Below, one piece after another: positions 18,097 through 27,928 of a stretch of DNA of 54,070 bases. Origin of the DNA: Candidatus Zixiibacteriota bacterium (GTDB lineage: Bacteria; Zixibacteria; MSB-5A5; GN15; FEB-12). The stretch spans positions 72,453 to 126,522 of the forward strand of contig CP070674.1 in assembly GCA_020351995.1 (NCBI GenBank), in the 5' to 3' direction. Position numbers and translations under genes: made by a program. Position 1 is the first letter of the stretch, and every line of letters begins with the position of its first letter. A model generated the notes under the pieces. It ran no database searches and had not been told where the DNA came from. It saw only the letters and a list, made by a program, of their open reading frames with translations.

Positions 18097-18149
18097 CCAA
18101 AAATAGTAACTTCCTGGTATTCAATATATTAGCCGGGCGGCTTACCCTA

Positions 18150-18178
18150 GAAAGAGAACAGCTGGATCGATATCCAGC
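18150..18178 (-). terminator. Terminator-like hairpin after clpC
   Basis: GCTGGAT (18161-18167) and ATCCAGC (18172-18178) form a 7-bp stem with a 4-nt loop. On the minus strand a pyrimidine-rich TGTTCTCTTTCT follows. It lies 33 bp past the clpC stop. Confidence 0.5.
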
Positions 18179-18211
18179 CGCATTCTTTTCCAATTCGGCC
18201 AGCGGGTCGTT

Positions 18212-20671
18212 CTATTTGGTCACTTTCGCCTGTTTTGACTCCTTGTCCTTGTTGTCGTTAAACGTGAATATAAGTTTTTCACCGTCGGCGCCAATTATGA
18301 GATCGCAGTCACCGGCGTACTGGCCGCGCAGAATTTCTTCAGCAAGGGGATCCTCCAGATATTTCTGAAGGGCGCGCTTAAGCGGCCGGGCGCCGTAGGC
18401 GGGTTCATAACCCTTGTCGGTCAAAAACTCCTTGGCGTCATCGTCCAGCGTGAAACTGATTCCTTTCTCGGCCATTCTCTGGGCGATATCGGTCACGAGG
18501 ATTTCGATGATGTCTTTGATGTGATTTCTTTCCAAAGCATGGAAAATAATCGTCTCGTCAATACGGTTCAAAAGCTCGGGATTGAACAGCTTCTTGAGCT
18601 CGTCGAGGATGCGTTTCTTCATGGTCTCAAACGAGCCATCGACGGCCTCGGAATCGAACCCGACTGTTTTGGAATCCCGGATCTGGCGAGTTCCGATATT
18701 GGAGGTCATGATCAAGACGGTGTTTCTGAAATCCACTTTACGTCCAAAAGAATCGGTCAGAGAGCCGTCATCCATCAATTGAAGGAGGATGTTGAACACA
18801 TCCGGATGGGCCTTTTCAATTTCATCGAGCAGCACCACGGAATAGGGTTTCCGCCGGACTTTCTCCGTCAGCTGGCCGCCCTCTTCATAGCCTACATAGC
18901 CGGGAGGGGCACCGATCAAACGGGATACAGCGAATTTTTCCATGTACTCCGACATATCGATTCGAATCAGTGAGTCCGAATCCTCGAACAGGAATTTTGC
19001 CAGTGTCCGAGCCAGCTCGGTTTTACCAACACCAGTGGGGCCGAGAAAGATGAAGGTGCCGATCGGCCGTCGCGGATCGGACAGACCGGCCCGGGCGCGA
19101 CGAATCGACTGGGAGATGATCCTGATGGCGTCGTCCTGGCCCACGATAGTTTTGCGGAGTTCGTCCTCCATCCGGATCAGACGTTTCGACTCGCTTTCTT
19201 CGAGGCGGAAAAGTGGGATTCCCGTCATCTTGGCCAGCACCGTGGCAACGTCGTCAGCGGTCAGCACCACTTTCTCGTTATTGCGTGACTCTTCCCAACT
19301 TTTCTGGAGTTCGGCGAGCTTTTCCTTTTTCATCTTGATTTCGTCGCGAAGCTGAGCGGCAGTCTCGAAGGCTTGATTCTTGACAGCCTTTTCCTTTTTC
19401 TCCTGAAGTTCCGTGATCTCGCCCTCGATTACCGCGAATTCCTCGGGCCGGGTATAGGTAGCCAGATGAGCCCGCGAGCCGGCCTCGTCGATCAGGTCGA
19501 TGGCCTTATCGGGCTGGAACTTTCCGGAGACATAGCGATTAGACAGCTTCACAGCGGCATCAATCGCCTCGTCGGATATAATCAGCTTGTGATGTTCTTC
19601 ATACTTCGAGCGCAGTCCCCTGAGGATCGCGATGGTATCCTCTTCGGACGGCGGGTCTACCATAACCGTCTGGAAACGACGATCGAGGGCACCATCTTTT
19701 TCGATGTACTTACGATACTCGTTCATGGTCGTTGCGCCGATACACCGCAACTCACCGCGCGAGAGCGATGGCTTGAAGATATTGGAGGCGTCGAGGGAAC
19801 CTTCGGCTCCGCCGGCGCCGACAATGGTATGGATTTCATCGATAAAGATGATAACATCGCTGGCGTTGATAATCTCATTCATGACAGCCTTGAGCCGTTC
19901 CTCAAACTGTCCGCGATACTTGGTGCCGGCCACAAGGGAAGCCATATCCAGAGTTACAACCCGTTTGTTTTCCAGCGTCTGAGGAACTTTGTTGTCGACG
20001 ATGCGCTGGGCCAGGCCTTCGGCGATGGCAGTTTTCCCGACACCTGGTTCACCGATGAGGACCGGGTTATTCTTCTTGCGACGGGAAAGGATCTGGGCCA
20101 CGCGTTCGATTTCATCCTCGCGACCGATGATGGGATCGAGTTTGCCGCGGCGGGCCAACTCGGTCAGGTCACGGCCGAAATGATCGAGGGCCGGTGTTTT
20201 GGATTTTTTGCGTTTCTTTTTGAATGAGGATGGTTTCCCACCCTGTATATTCTTGAGTTCCTCGTAAGCTTCCTTATAATCAATCTCGTAGGTCGAGAGC
20301 ACCTGTGAGGCAACTCCTTCCTCATCCTTGAGCAGAGCCAGCAGAATGTGCTCGGTATCGATATCCTTGGACTTCAGAGCCCGCGCTTCCTGACCGGATA
20401 CCTCGAGAGTCTTTTTGGCCCGGGCTGTCAGCGGCAACTGACCCATAGTCATGGTTCCACCGGACGGCTGCACAACCTCTTCGATGGAAGCTTTTAAATC
20501 GGCTGTCTCGAGCCCGAGATTCATGATGATCTCGATAGCGCGACCTTCGCCAAGCCGGATAAGCCCCAGCAGGAGATGCTCCGTACCAATGTAGTCGTGC
20601 CTCAGGCGGGCCGCTTCATCACGGGCATATTCAATCGCCTTTCGCGCACCTTCGGTAAACATCTCATTCAT
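18212..20671 (-). CDS. clpC: AAA+ unfoldase ClpC
   Basis: An 819-residue ClpC. It has two N-terminal Clp-N repeats ([33 protein letters not shown] and [33 protein letters not shown]), AAA1 with GEPGVGKT, and a middle UVR-type linker ([13 protein letters not shown]) typical of ClpC rather than ClpB. AAA2 has [11 protein letters not shown] and ends in a C-terminal sensor-2 [10 protein letters not shown]. With ClpP (encoded at 27929-28546) it should degrade proteins, including those arginine-phosphorylated by McsB. It is last in the mcsA-mcsB-clpC order, 67 bp after mcsB. Confidence 0.96.
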   Translation of the reverse strand: MNEMFTEGARKAIEYARDEAARLRHDYIGTEHLLLGLIRLGEGRAIEIIMNLGLETADLKASIEEVVQPSGGTMTMGQLPLTARAKKTLEVSGQEARALKSKDIDTEHILLALLKDEEGVASQVLSTYEIDYKEAYEELKNIQGGKPSSFKKKRKKSKTPALDHFGRDLTELARRGKLDPIIGREDEIERVAQILSRRKKNNPVLIGEPGVGKTAIAEGLAQRIVDNKVPQTLENKRVVTLDMASLVAGTKYRGQFEERLKAVMNEIINASDVIIFIDEIHTIVGAGGAEGSLDASNIFKPSLSRGELRCIGATTMNEYRKYIEKDGALDRRFQTVMVDPPSEEDTIAILRGLRSKYEEHHKLIISDEAIDAAVKLSNRYVSGKFQPDKAIDLIDEAGSRAHLATYTRPEEFAVIEGEITELQEKKEKAVKNQAFETAAQLRDEIKMKKEKLAELQKSWEESRNNEKVVLTADDVATVLAKMTGIPLFRLEESESKRLIRMEDELRKTIVGQDDAIRIISQSIRRARAGLSDPRRPIGTFIFLGPTGVGKTELARTLAKFLFEDSDSLIRIDMSEYMEKFAVSRLIGAPPGYVGYEEGGQLTEKVRRKPYSVVLLDEIEKAHPDVFNILLQLMDDGSLTDSFGRKVDFRNTVLIMTSNIGTRQIRDSKTVGFDSEAVDGSFETMKKRILDELKKLFNPELLNRIDETIIFHALERNHIKDIIEILVTDIAQRMAEKGISFTLDDDAKEFLTDKGYEPAYGARPLKRALQKYLEDPLAEEILRGQYAGDCDLIIGADGEKLIFTFNDNKDKESKQAKVTK

Positions 20672-20738
20672 GGTCTGTCATCCTTTATGTTATTATTGCG
20701 TCTCTTCTCATAAACAATATACGCGGGATTTTGTTCAA

Positions 20739-21806
20739 CTAAGGTCTGGTATGCTCCCTTAGCTTCTCCCGCACCATCTGCGCCCTGACAAAATCGCGAC
20801 GGTTAGAGTCCATCTCTGAGCCGTAATATTTCTGGAGATGAGCCGGCTGAGATAGGAGCAAGATGTCATTTATCAGCGCCACGTTCAAAAAGTCGATAAT
20901 TTTCATGGCGTGACCCAAACGCACCGCTGAAAGCAGGTTCATAACCTCATCTGAGGTCAATACCCGGGCGTTCTGCAGGATTCCGTAAGCGCGCCATATT
21001 TTGTCCTGAATCATATCTTCAGCTTCATCCATAAGTCGCTTGCGGGCCGCGGCTTCTTTCTCAATTATCTCTTTGGTCGTTTTTTCAATCTGAACCAGGA
21101 TTTCTTCTTCGGTTAATCCCAGCGCGTTTTGATTGGAGATTTGGAAAAGATTACCCAGAACATCGGATCCCTCGCCGTAAAAGCCGCGGACAACCAGGCC
21201 GCTCCGGGTGATGTGCGAGATGACCTTATCGATCTCACGGGTAAGTACCAATCCCGGCAGGTGAATCAGCATCGAAGCCCGCATACCGGTACCTGCGTTG
21301 GTCGGGCAGGCGGTTAGATAGCCGAAGTCACGGTCATAATCGTACTCGAGATAGCGGCCAATCTCGGATTCGTATTCAACCGCCTTAGAGTAAGAACCCT
21401 GAGTATCCATCCCGGACGAGAGAGCCTGAACGCGAAGGTGGTCCTCTTCGTTGACCATCACCGATACTTGGCCCCCAGTGTCGATGAACAGGGCCTTAAA
21501 CGATTCTCCATTAAGAAAGGCCGGTGAGATGAGATGCCGTTCAATCAGGAAACTCTGGTCGAGCTTATCAATGTCGGAAGCTTTGTAATAAGAGCCCGCA
21601 GAGAGCATTTTTGATCGAGCCAGACAGGAGTCAAAATAGTTTATAATGCGCTTGCGGGTCTCATCGTCGGCCGATTCGGGAAACCTGCATCCAGCGATAT
21701 TCCTGGCCAGACGCACGCGCGTCGACAGAACGACCGTGGATTCGTTGCCCTCTCCCGAGAGCCACGCCGCCGGAGATTTGGCCATATCTTCAAACATTGT
21801 ACTCAA
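20739..21806 (-). CDS. mcsB: Protein-arginine kinase McsB
   Basis: A 355-residue member of the ATP:guanido phosphotransferase family. Conserved blocks include STRVRLARNI, HLISPAF, NEEDHLR (the signature nucleotide/guanidino region), CPTNAGTGMRASMLIHLPGL and the RGFYGEGSD loop. McsB phosphorylates arginines and so marks proteins for ClpCP. In the family McsA activates it; mcsA lies 11 bp upstream. Length is normal and no catalytic residue appears lost. Confidence 0.95.
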   Translation of the reverse strand: MSTMFEDMAKSPAAWLSGEGNESTVVLSTRVRLARNIAGCRFPESADDETRKRIINYFDSCLARSKMLSAGSYYKASDIDKLDQSFLIERHLISPAFLNGESFKALFIDTGGQVSVMVNEEDHLRVQALSSGMDTQGSYSKAVEYESEIGRYLEYDYDRDFGYLTACPTNAGTGMRASMLIHLPGLVLTREIDKVISHITRSGLVVRGFYGEGSDVLGNLFQISNQNALGLTEEEILVQIEKTTKEIIEKEAAARKRLMDEAEDMIQDKIWRAYGILQNARVLTSDEVMNLLSAVRLGHAMKIIDFLNVALINDILLLSQPAHLQKYYGSEMDSNRRDFVRAQMVREKLREHTRP

Positions 21807-21817
21807 TTCTCAACCTC

Positions 21818-22348
21818 TTATTTTGTTTTTTGCAGCGATTCGCGCAATGTCTTAAGCTTGTCTCTCAATTCGGCGGCCCGCTCGAAATCTTCGCCTTCAA
21901 TGGCTCTCTTCAATTCCGTTTCGAGGCGCTCCTCTTCTCTGACCGACACCGTTTCCTCGGTCTCCTCGGCGCCTTCAGGAAGAATCGGCCCGCGACCCCT
22001 GTGTAACGAGGCGCCGTGGATTTTTCTCATTATAGGCTCAAGACGATTACGAAACGCATTGTAACATTCACCGCAGCCGAACCTTCCCTGACGGGTGAAG
22101 TCTTCAAACGTCAATCCGCAAAAGGAACAGGTAATGGTTTCCTCGGGTGAGGTTTTGGTGGCGGCGGGCAAATTGGCCGCCATACCTGACAGAATATCAG
22201 CCAGAGGGAACGGTACATTGTCGAGAGGTGAGTGAAAACCGCGGGCAGCCGCGCATTCCTTACACAGCGATAGTGAGGCTTTCTCGTTGTTGACTATCTG
22301 TGTAAGATGAATCTGGGCTTCTCTTTTCTTGCAGTCCTGACAAAGCAT
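21818..22348 (-). CDS. mcsA: McsA, activator of McsB (zinc-finger/UVR protein)
   Basis: A 176-residue protein with four CxxC pairs: CQDC and CKEC near the N-terminus, then CSFC and CGEC. A C-terminal UVR motif follows (ELKRAIEGEDFERAAELRDKLKTLRE). This is the McsA layout, and the gene precedes mcsB as usual. The Firmicute four-gene operon begins with the repressor gene ctsR; here lolD lies upstream instead, 7 bp away. Confidence 0.93.
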   Translation of the reverse strand: MLCQDCKKREAQIHLTQIVNNEKASLSLCKECAAARGFHSPLDNVPFPLADILSGMAANLPAATKTSPEETITCSFCGLTFEDFTRQGRFGCGECYNAFRNRLEPIMRKIHGASLHRGRGPILPEGAEETEETVSVREEERLETELKRAIEGEDFERAAELRDKLKTLRESLQKTK

Positions 22349-22355
22349 ATCTAAT

Positions 22356-23057
22356 TCACCTTGCTATTTCGTTCTCTACTATAAGGCCGTCGACAATCGA
22401 CATCTTTCGTGCGCAGCTTCCGGCCAGTTCCTGGTTGTGAGTCGCAATCAGGAAAGTGACGCCCTGAGATGCGTTGAGTTCAAAGAGCAACTCGTGTAGC
22501 TTGCGTCCCGTAGCTGTGTCGAGATTTCCCGACGGTTCATCGGCAAGGACAATCTCGGGATCGTTGGCCAGAGCCCGGGCCACAGCCAGGCGCTGTTGTT
22601 CCCCTCCGGACAGCTGATTTGGTCTATGCTCCATTCTATCCTTTAAACCCACCATACCCAAAAGCAGTTCCGCTTTACCGGCGGCCTCGCTTTTCCTTTT
22701 GCCGGCCACCAACATAGGAATCATAGTGTTTTCCCGGGCGTCGAAATCTTCGAGCAAATAGTGAAACTGAAAAACGAAACCGACCCTCTCATTGCGAAAC
22801 ATCGCCAGAGATTTCTCGGACTGGTTGCTCAGAGTCACTCCCTTGATTCTTACTTCACCCCTGGTGGGGCGGTCCAAGCCGCCCAGAATATGCAAGAGAG
22901 TTGATTTGCCGACCCCTGAGGCGCCGGTTACAGCCACTGTTTCACGGCTGCTGATCTCGAGGTTTACTCCCTTGAGCACATGCAGCACCGCACTGGCAGT
23001 GCGAAACTCTCGGTGTATGTCCTTGGCTGATAAAATGTTGTTTTCGGCGCCAATCAA
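22356..23057 (-). CDS. lolD: Lipoprotein-releasing ABC transporter ATPase LolD
   Basis: A 233-residue ATP-binding subunit: Walker [10 protein letters not shown], signature [15 protein letters not shown], Walker B VLADEPSG and H-loop ATHNQ. It matches the MacB/LolD family. With the LolC/E-type permease just upstream it should power extraction of lipoproteins from the inner membrane for transfer to the outer membrane. It starts with TTG at 23057 and a distant GGAG. It is separated from lolC by 105 bp but only 7 bp from mcsA. Confidence 0.9.
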   Translation of the reverse strand: MIGAENNILSAKDIHREFRTASAVLHVLKGVNLEISSRETVAVTGASGVGKSTLLHILGGLDRPTRGEVRIKGVTLSNQSEKSLAMFRNERVGFVFQFHYLLEDFDARENTMIPMLVAGKRKSEAAGKAELLLGMVGLKDRMEHRPNQLSGGEQQRLAVARALANDPEIVLADEPSGNLDTATGRKLHELLFELNASQGVTFLIATHNQELAGSCARKMSIVDGLIVENEIAR

Positions 23058-23112
23058 GATTGTCGGACTCCTATTTCCCTAACTTCCTATCACACTTGCC
23101 ATATATACTATT

Positions 23113-23149
23113 TTCGCCAAATAACTTTAAATTTTTAGCGAATTTGGCT
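23113..23149. promoter_or_regulatory. Inverted repeat and AT-rich region between lolC and lolD
   Basis: GCCAAAT (23116-23122) and ATTTGGC (23142-23148) form a 7-bp inverted repeat, with TTCGC/GCGAA nested across the same arms. Towards lolD the DNA contains TATATAT. This could be an operator or promoter for lolD-mcsA-mcsB-clpC. It does not match the CtsR heptad operator. Confidence 0.3.
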
Positions 23150-23162
23150 CCATACAGTAGCG

Positions 23163-24389
23163 CTATTTTCTCAACACCTCTATCACCGACACTCGTGCCG
23201 CCTGATAGGCCGGATACAGAGCGGCAAAAAAGCAAATAATGAAAGTCGCGATGCCGGTTCCCACGAAATCTAACCAGTGGACCTCAATCGGTAAATAACT
23301 AATGAAATATATATCAGGCGGCAGCGATATTAGTTCGAACCGGTTCTGAATGTAAGCTGCTGTTAGGGCAATAACCCAACCTCCAAGTACACCGAACAGC
23401 CCGATAGTTAATCCTTTGAATACAAATATCTTACGCACGGACGCCGGGGTCGAGCCAATTGTTTTCAGGATACCTATTTCGGCCCGCTTCTGCATAGTCA
23501 GCATAACCAGCGTGGAGATAATCGAAAAGGCCGCCACCAGCACAATCAAGATAAACCCTAGAAACAGGATGAGTTTCTCAAAAGCGATCCACCCAAAAAG
23601 GTTCTGGTGTAATACATTCCAGGGCACAACATCGTAGCGGAACTCCAGAGCCGAGTCAATGATCGGCGTCATCGTTTCGGCCATAAATATATCTTGAAGT
23701 TTTAGATGTACCGCCGTTACGGCATCACCTGTTTTAAAAAGGTTCTGGGCTGCAGGTAACGAGATGTAAGCCATCTGGACATCGAACTCATACAGTCCGG
23801 TTTCAAATAGTGCCGCGATATAAAACTTGGCCACTCTGGGTCGTGCTCTTCGATGAATATCTTCCCCCATGATCGAATACATAACGATCGACTCGCCGGG
23901 ATACACACTTAGCCTCTCGGCTAAGGTGGCACCGATGATCATTCCCGGAATGGTGTCTTCTTCGAAAATGACTTCTTTAAATTCGTATTTCCCGGCCGTG
24001 ATGTCATTGAGGATGTTTGACGTCTTGCTTTCCATTTCCGGGTCAATTCCTCGAACGATGATGCCGTCGCCCTCGGTGGCGGAGGCAATAGCTGCCTTGT
24101 AATATATGAACGGCGAGGCCGCCACCACACCGTCGATAGTCTCAAGTTTTTCAACCAGTTCGCGGTACTCCGATATAAGTTGTCCCCGAAGCGGAAAGAC
24201 GGAAATGTGAGAGGTGGTGCCGAGAAGGCGGGCGCGAATTTCGGATTCGAAGCCATTGTGCATGGACATTACAAAGCAGACAACAGCCACGCCGAGGGTT
24301 ACACCGAGGATGGTAATCCAGGTTGATACGGACACAAAGAACCGTCCGGACCTGAGGTACCGGCGGGCTATAAACGATTCATATCGCAC
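23163..24389 (-). CDS. lolC: Lipoprotein-releasing ABC transporter permease LolC/LolE
   Basis: About 408 residues from the GTG at 24389. The layout is that of LolC/E: one N-terminal helix after YESFIARRYLRSG, a large periplasmic MacB-like domain and three C-terminal helices. The signature MLTMQKRAEIGILKTIGSTPASVRKIF precedes the second helix. The open frame runs back to a TTG at 24425, but homologues begin with M-R-Y-E/x-F-I-A-x-R-Y-L, which favours the GTG. A single permease gene is present, so it may act as a homodimer (LolF-like). Confidence 0.88.
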   Translation of the reverse strand: MRYESFIARRYLRSGRFFVSVSTWITILGVTLGVAVVCFVMSMHNGFESEIRARLLGTTSHISVFPLRGQLISEYRELVEKLETIDGVVAASPFIYYKAAIASATEGDGIIVRGIDPEMESKTSNILNDITAGKYEFKEVIFEEDTIPGMIIGATLAERLSVYPGESIVMYSIMGEDIHRRARPRVAKFYIAALFETGLYEFDVQMAYISLPAAQNLFKTGDAVTAVHLKLQDIFMAETMTPIIDSALEFRYDVVPWNVLHQNLFGWIAFEKLILFLGFILIVLVAAFSIISTLVMLTMQKRAEIGILKTIGSTPASVRKIFVFKGLTIGLFGVLGGWVIALTAAYIQNRFELISLPPDIYFISYLPIEVHWLDFVGTGIATFIICFFAALYPAYQAARVSVIEVLRK

Positions 24390-24502
24390 CGAGGCATTAT
24401 ACACGCGAAGGAGTGGCAAAATCAACTATAATCGGGGGTTATGTGAACTCGGATGGAAGGACCCTCGCGACAGAGTTATCATCGCGCTATCTTTGACTGA
24501 CC

Positions 24503-24706
24503 ATGCCTATCACAAGAGATATCCTTATTGAAGACCTTGTAGACGAGTTGCCCGAAGCGGTCAAATATATGCTGAACCACGGTATTCTATGTATCCTCTG
24601 CGGTGAACCGATCTGGGGCACACTTGAGGAGGCAGCTGGAAACAAGGGTTACGGAGATGAGGATATCAAGAAAGTCGTTGATGAACTGAACAGTTTGTTA
24701 TTCTGA
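24503..24706 (+). CDS. DUF1858-domain protein
   Basis: A 67-residue cytoplasmic protein matching the DUF1858 family along its length: ITRDILIEDLVDELPEAVKYMLNHGILCILCGEPIWGTLEEAA. The LCILCGE cysteines form the CxxC-like redox site in this family, which often accompanies hybrid-cluster and other redox proteins. The next gene encodes a TauE-type transporter, which may suggest sulfur metabolism, but that is inference. Confidence 0.85.
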   Translation: MPITRDILIEDLVDELPEAVKYMLNHGILCILCGEPIWGTLEEAAGNKGYGDEDIKKVVDELNSLLF

Positions 24707-24762
24707 CAGTGAACATTTCCGTTCCCGAACACACTCTTATTGTGTACCTTCCCCCCAACAAT

Positions 24763-25530
24763 ATGGACTGGTATCTCTACCCGCTTGTCATCGCGGCCGG
24801 GTTTCTGGCCGGATTTATCAATACTTTCGCCGGGAGCGGTTCACTTATCACGCTCCCCATGCTGATTTTCCTCGGTCTGCCCGCCAATATCGCCAATGGC
24901 ACTAACAGGATCGCGATTATAATGCAGAACGCGGTCGCGGTCGGAAGTTTCAAACAACAGAAGGTCCTCGACTCACGTCGGGGTTTAATCCTGGCGATAC
25001 CTGCCGTAATCGGCGCTCTTGTCGGTGCCCAGATAGCGGTGAGTCTGGATGAAGTGGTGATGCGGCGTGTGATTGGCGCGTTGATGCTGATAATGCTGGT
25101 AATCGTACTGGCACGTCCCCGCCGGTGGCTGGAAGGCCGACCGGAACGCCTCGTCGGCCGCCCCGGGTGGCACCAGTGGCTTATCTTCTTCGCTATCGGT
25201 ATCCACGGAGGGTTCATTCAAGCCGGGGTAGGTATCTTCCTGCTTGCCGGGCTGGTTCTAAGCGCCGGGTACGATCTGGTTCGCGCCAACGCCGTTAAAC
25301 TTCTTATCGTGCTCTGTTTCACTCCCATCGCATTAGCGGTTTTTATCTACAACGGTCACGTTCAATGGTACGCCGGGTTGATCCTCGGGATAGGCAATAT
25401 GCTCGGAGCCTGGGTAGCCTCACGCATGGCGGTCAGACGCGGAGCGTTATTCGCCCGCTGGGTGCTGATTGCGGTGCTTATTATCGCCTCGGCTTTCCTT
25501 CTCGGCGTGCGGGACTTAATTGGCCTGTAA
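24763..25530 (+). CDS. TauE/SafE-family membrane transporter
   Basis: About 255 residues with seven or eight transmembrane helices and the two internal repeats of the TauE/SafE (DUF81) family: GFLAGFINTFAGSGSLITLPMLI and the matching GIHGGFIQAGVGIFLLAGLVL. Members export sulfite, sulfoacetate and similar organosulfur anions. I chose the ATG at 24763 (MDWYLYPL) on family alignment; a GTG at 24709 would add 18 residues. It lies just behind the DUF1858 gene, so an operon is likely. Confidence 0.88.
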   Translation: MDWYLYPLVIAAGFLAGFINTFAGSGSLITLPMLIFLGLPANIANGTNRIAIIMQNAVAVGSFKQQKVLDSRRGLILAIPAVIGALVGAQIAVSLDEVVMRRVIGALMLIMLVIVLARPRRWLEGRPERLVGRPGWHQWLIFFAIGIHGGFIQAGVGIFLLAGLVLSAGYDLVRANAVKLLIVLCFTPIALAVFIYNGHVQWYAGLILGIGNMLGAWVASRMAVRRGALFARWVLIAVLIIASAFLLGVRDLIGL

Positions 25531-25543
25531 CAGCTGTACTCAC

Positions 25544-26266
25544 TCAATCTCTCACGAAGAGCCATTTCGCGCCAAGGTACGCTTGATAGAAGACCCATCC
25601 CACGGGACCGGGCCTGGGTCCGGGTGATGTACGCACAGTCATCTTCACGTATTCGATCATGTGTTCCATGCGGTTGAGCTTGCCCTGAAGATAATCGATT
25701 TCGTTATTGAGACGGTCGAGTTCTCGCTCAATCTTGAGGATGTCCTCTACGTTGATTGCTTTTTCGAGCAACTCGAGATACCGCACACGAGATTTCTTGG
25801 CATTTTCGAGGCGAATCTTAAAATCATAGTGTTGGTCAGTGACATCCTCTCCAATGACCTTCTTGTCAACCACCTTACCCAGATGTTCTACCCTGGCGGT
25901 GGCCTCATCCAGTTTCGCGGCGGGGACTCTAATCACGGTCTGATCGGTACCGCTCTCCAGAACAAAGCCACCCATATTCAGAGCCATCTCGGTTACAGCC
26001 AGGTGAACGGAGTCGGGGTGGGCGGTCGATATCCGAAAATAGGCGTGATAGATCATGCTCCGGTCTTGAGGGTCGTCAGATGTATCGTTGAATGCCTTGC
26101 CATCCTGCCAATCGCGCACGCATATCTCGACGTCCCGGAGCCCCATATCCTGCACTTTAGGGTCTTCGTAGACGAATTCATCGGCGACTCTCTCGGGGTG
26201 TATCCGGTTGCCCCCGCATCCGGCTAATGTGAGAATTGCAAGTAGGGAAAAAAGCCTCCACCTCAT
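25544..26266 (-). CDS. DUF4349-family lipoprotein
   Basis: A 240-residue lipoprotein with lipobox LAGC (14-17). The body is DUF4349: a beta-rich part (VTEMALNMGGFVLESGTDQTVIRVPAAKLDEATARVEHLG) then a coiled coil (INVEDILKIERELDRLNNEIDYLQGKLNRME). A short C-terminal segment near residue 220 replaces the usual transmembrane helix and contains VGWVFYQAYLGAKWLF. Function is unknown in the family. It converges on the TauE gene with a 13-bp gap. Confidence 0.85.
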   Translation of the reverse strand: MRWRLFSLLAILTLAGCGGNRIHPERVADEFVYEDPKVQDMGLRDVEICVRDWQDGKAFNDTSDDPQDRSMIYHAYFRISTAHPDSVHLAVTEMALNMGGFVLESGTDQTVIRVPAAKLDEATARVEHLGKVVDKKVIGEDVTDQHYDFKIRLENAKKSRVRYLELLEKAINVEDILKIERELDRLNNEIDYLQGKLNRMEHMIEYVKMTVRTSPGPRPGPVGWVFYQAYLGAKWLFVRD

Positions 26267-26392
26267 GGTATCCTCCTGAAGGTCTGGTACGGTTTAGTTG
26301 TTCAGCGTCTGTTATCTCCGATACAGCCGGCGCGGGTATTTCTTCCCATGTATCACAAGAGTTTTCCGGCGGTTGCGGGCCGAAAGCGTTAC

Positions 26393-26421
26393 TTGACTTA
26401 GTTTTTACCGGCCCCTATATT
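26393..26421 (+). promoter_or_regulatory. Promoter of tRNA-Leu
   Basis: TTGACT (26393-26398) and TATATT (26416-26421) are exactly 17 bp apart. The predicted start near 26428 is 7 nt before the mature tRNA. This is one of the best promoter matches in the window. Confidence 0.75.
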
Positions 26422-26434
26422 GTCACGCTGAACT

Positions 26435-26519
26435 GCGAAAGTGGCGGAACTGGCAGACGCGCTGGATTTAGGATCCAGTGCCGCAAGGCATGGGGGTTCA
26501 AATCCCCCCTTTCGCACCA
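26435..26519 (+). tRNA. tRNA-Leu (anticodon UAG)
   Basis: A complete class II tRNA. Acceptor GCGAAAG (26435-26441) pairs with CTTTCGC (26509-26515), followed by A and encoded CCA. The anticodon stem CTGGA/TCCAG encloses loop TTTAGGA, so the anticodon is TAG (26469-26471). The long variable arm TGCCGCAAGGCAT is typical of Leu, and the T-arm is GGGGG-TTCAAAT-CCCCC. It reads CUA and, by wobble, other CUN codons. Confidence 0.97.
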
Positions 26520-26607
26520 GCACGGCTGGACAGCAGTATCCGTAGTCCTGCAACCGGCCTTGTCTATTAGACTTAGCGGCCGCTGTCGGCGCTAAATGGA
26601 GTGGCTT

Positions 26608-27870
26608 GTGAAAGCGGAAATCAAACAGGTTGAACAATTAGTCAGAGAACTATCGGTCGAGGTCCCGGCGGAAACGGTCAGCGCCAAAATGGAAGAAAAG
26701 CTCAGGGATGTAAGGCGTAATGCCTCACTCAAGGGCTTCCGCAAGGGCAAGGCCCCGATGAATATGATCCGGTCCATCTACACCGATCAGGTAAAACTGG
26801 ATGTGGCAGAGGAGATAATAAAGTCTACGTATCCCGAAGTCGTCCGGGAGCACACATTGAAGGTGGCTTCCTATCCTGAAGTCAAGGAACTCAAGTATGA
26901 AGACGACGGTCGTTTCACTTACACGGCCACGGTTGAGGTTTTTCCCGAAATTGAGAAGGTTAACTATGAGAACCTGACCCTCGTCGGGGATGAGATCGAG
27001 GTCAAGGACGAAGAGGTTGATGAGGTCGTGGAGATGATACGGAAACGAGCCGCCGAGGTGCGCGAAGTTGACCGTGAAGCAGGCCTGAGTGACCTGGTCG
27101 CCATGGACATTGATGTCCTTTCTGATCCGGGTAAAGTCCTCGACACAGATCGCTTCATCGACTCTGAGGTTGACCTGAGTAATAAGTTGACTGTAAAGGA
27201 ATTCCTCGAGCATATCCCCGGTCTTAAGGCAGGTGACGTGAAAGAGTTCGACGTCAAGTATGACGATGACTATCCGGATAAGGTCTTTGCGGGAGCCGAG
27301 CTGAAATACCGGGTTACGGTCAAGGCCGTTAAGGAACGCATACTGCCGATGGTCACGGATGAATTCGCCAGGACTACCGGGCAAGGCGAAACCGTCCTTG
27401 AGTTACGGATGAAGATCCGCGAACAGCTTACCAACCAGAAGACTGATGAGCGGAACCGCGGCTTCAAGAACCAGGTTATACAGCAGGTATGCGAAAAGAA
27501 CGCCGTTCCCATTCCTAAAGCGATGGTGAGCGAGTATCTCAACAATGTCGTTGAGAACTTCAAGAAGCAATATGGAGATGAAGTCGGCGAGGCTGAGATA
27601 AGAAAAAACTACGAGGCGATGGGCGTTATGAATATCCGCTGGAATATGCTTATGCACCATCTGGCCCGTCAAGAAAACATTGAAGTTTTACAATCAGATA
27701 CCGAAAACCTGATTAACAGGTTTGCCGAAAACTATAAGACGACTCCGGAGAAAGCCAGAGAGGCACTGGCTAAATCAGGCAACATCGCCGACTTGAAGGA
27801 GTCCATACTCGAGGACAAAGTAATCGATTTCCTGGTCGGTAAAGCGTCTGTGACAAAACCTGAAAAGTGA
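26608..27870 (+). CDS. tig: Trigger factor (ribosome-associated chaperone)
   Basis: About 420 residues with three domains. The ribosome-binding domain has the signature GFRKGKAP. A divergent FKBP-like PPIase domain follows (PGLKAGDVKEFDVKYDDDYPDKVFAGAELKYRVTVKAV), then a helical C-terminal chaperone domain. I prefer the GTG at 26608, with GGAG 6 nt upstream, because homologues start M-K-x-x-I-x-x-x-x; the ATG at 26596 would place that GGAG inside the gene. It is first of tig-clpP-clpX, a widely conserved order. Confidence 0.94.
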   Translation: MKAEIKQVEQLVRELSVEVPAETVSAKMEEKLRDVRRNASLKGFRKGKAPMNMIRSIYTDQVKLDVAEEIIKSTYPEVVREHTLKVASYPEVKELKYEDDGRFTYTATVEVFPEIEKVNYENLTLVGDEIEVKDEEVDEVVEMIRKRAAEVREVDREAGLSDLVAMDIDVLSDPGKVLDTDRFIDSEVDLSNKLTVKEFLEHIPGLKAGDVKEFDVKYDDDYPDKVFAGAELKYRVTVKAVKERILPMVTDEFARTTGQGETVLELRMKIREQLTNQKTDERNRGFKNQVIQQVCEKNAVPIPKAMVSEYLNNVVENFKKQYGDEVGEAEIRKNYEAMGVMNIRWNMLMHHLARQENIEVLQSDTENLINRFAENYKTTPEKAREALAKSGNIADLKESILEDKVIDFLVGKASVTKPEK

Positions 27871-27928
27871 CCGTCAGAATCGAATGTCCGGCTGATAGAG
27901 AAGAACAAAACAAGGATGTAAAGGTTAA

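Noticed and set aside
26725-27384. Long minus-strand frame of 219 codons opposite tig
   Set aside because: It is the antisense shadow of a clear trigger factor gene, with no ribosome binding site or homology.
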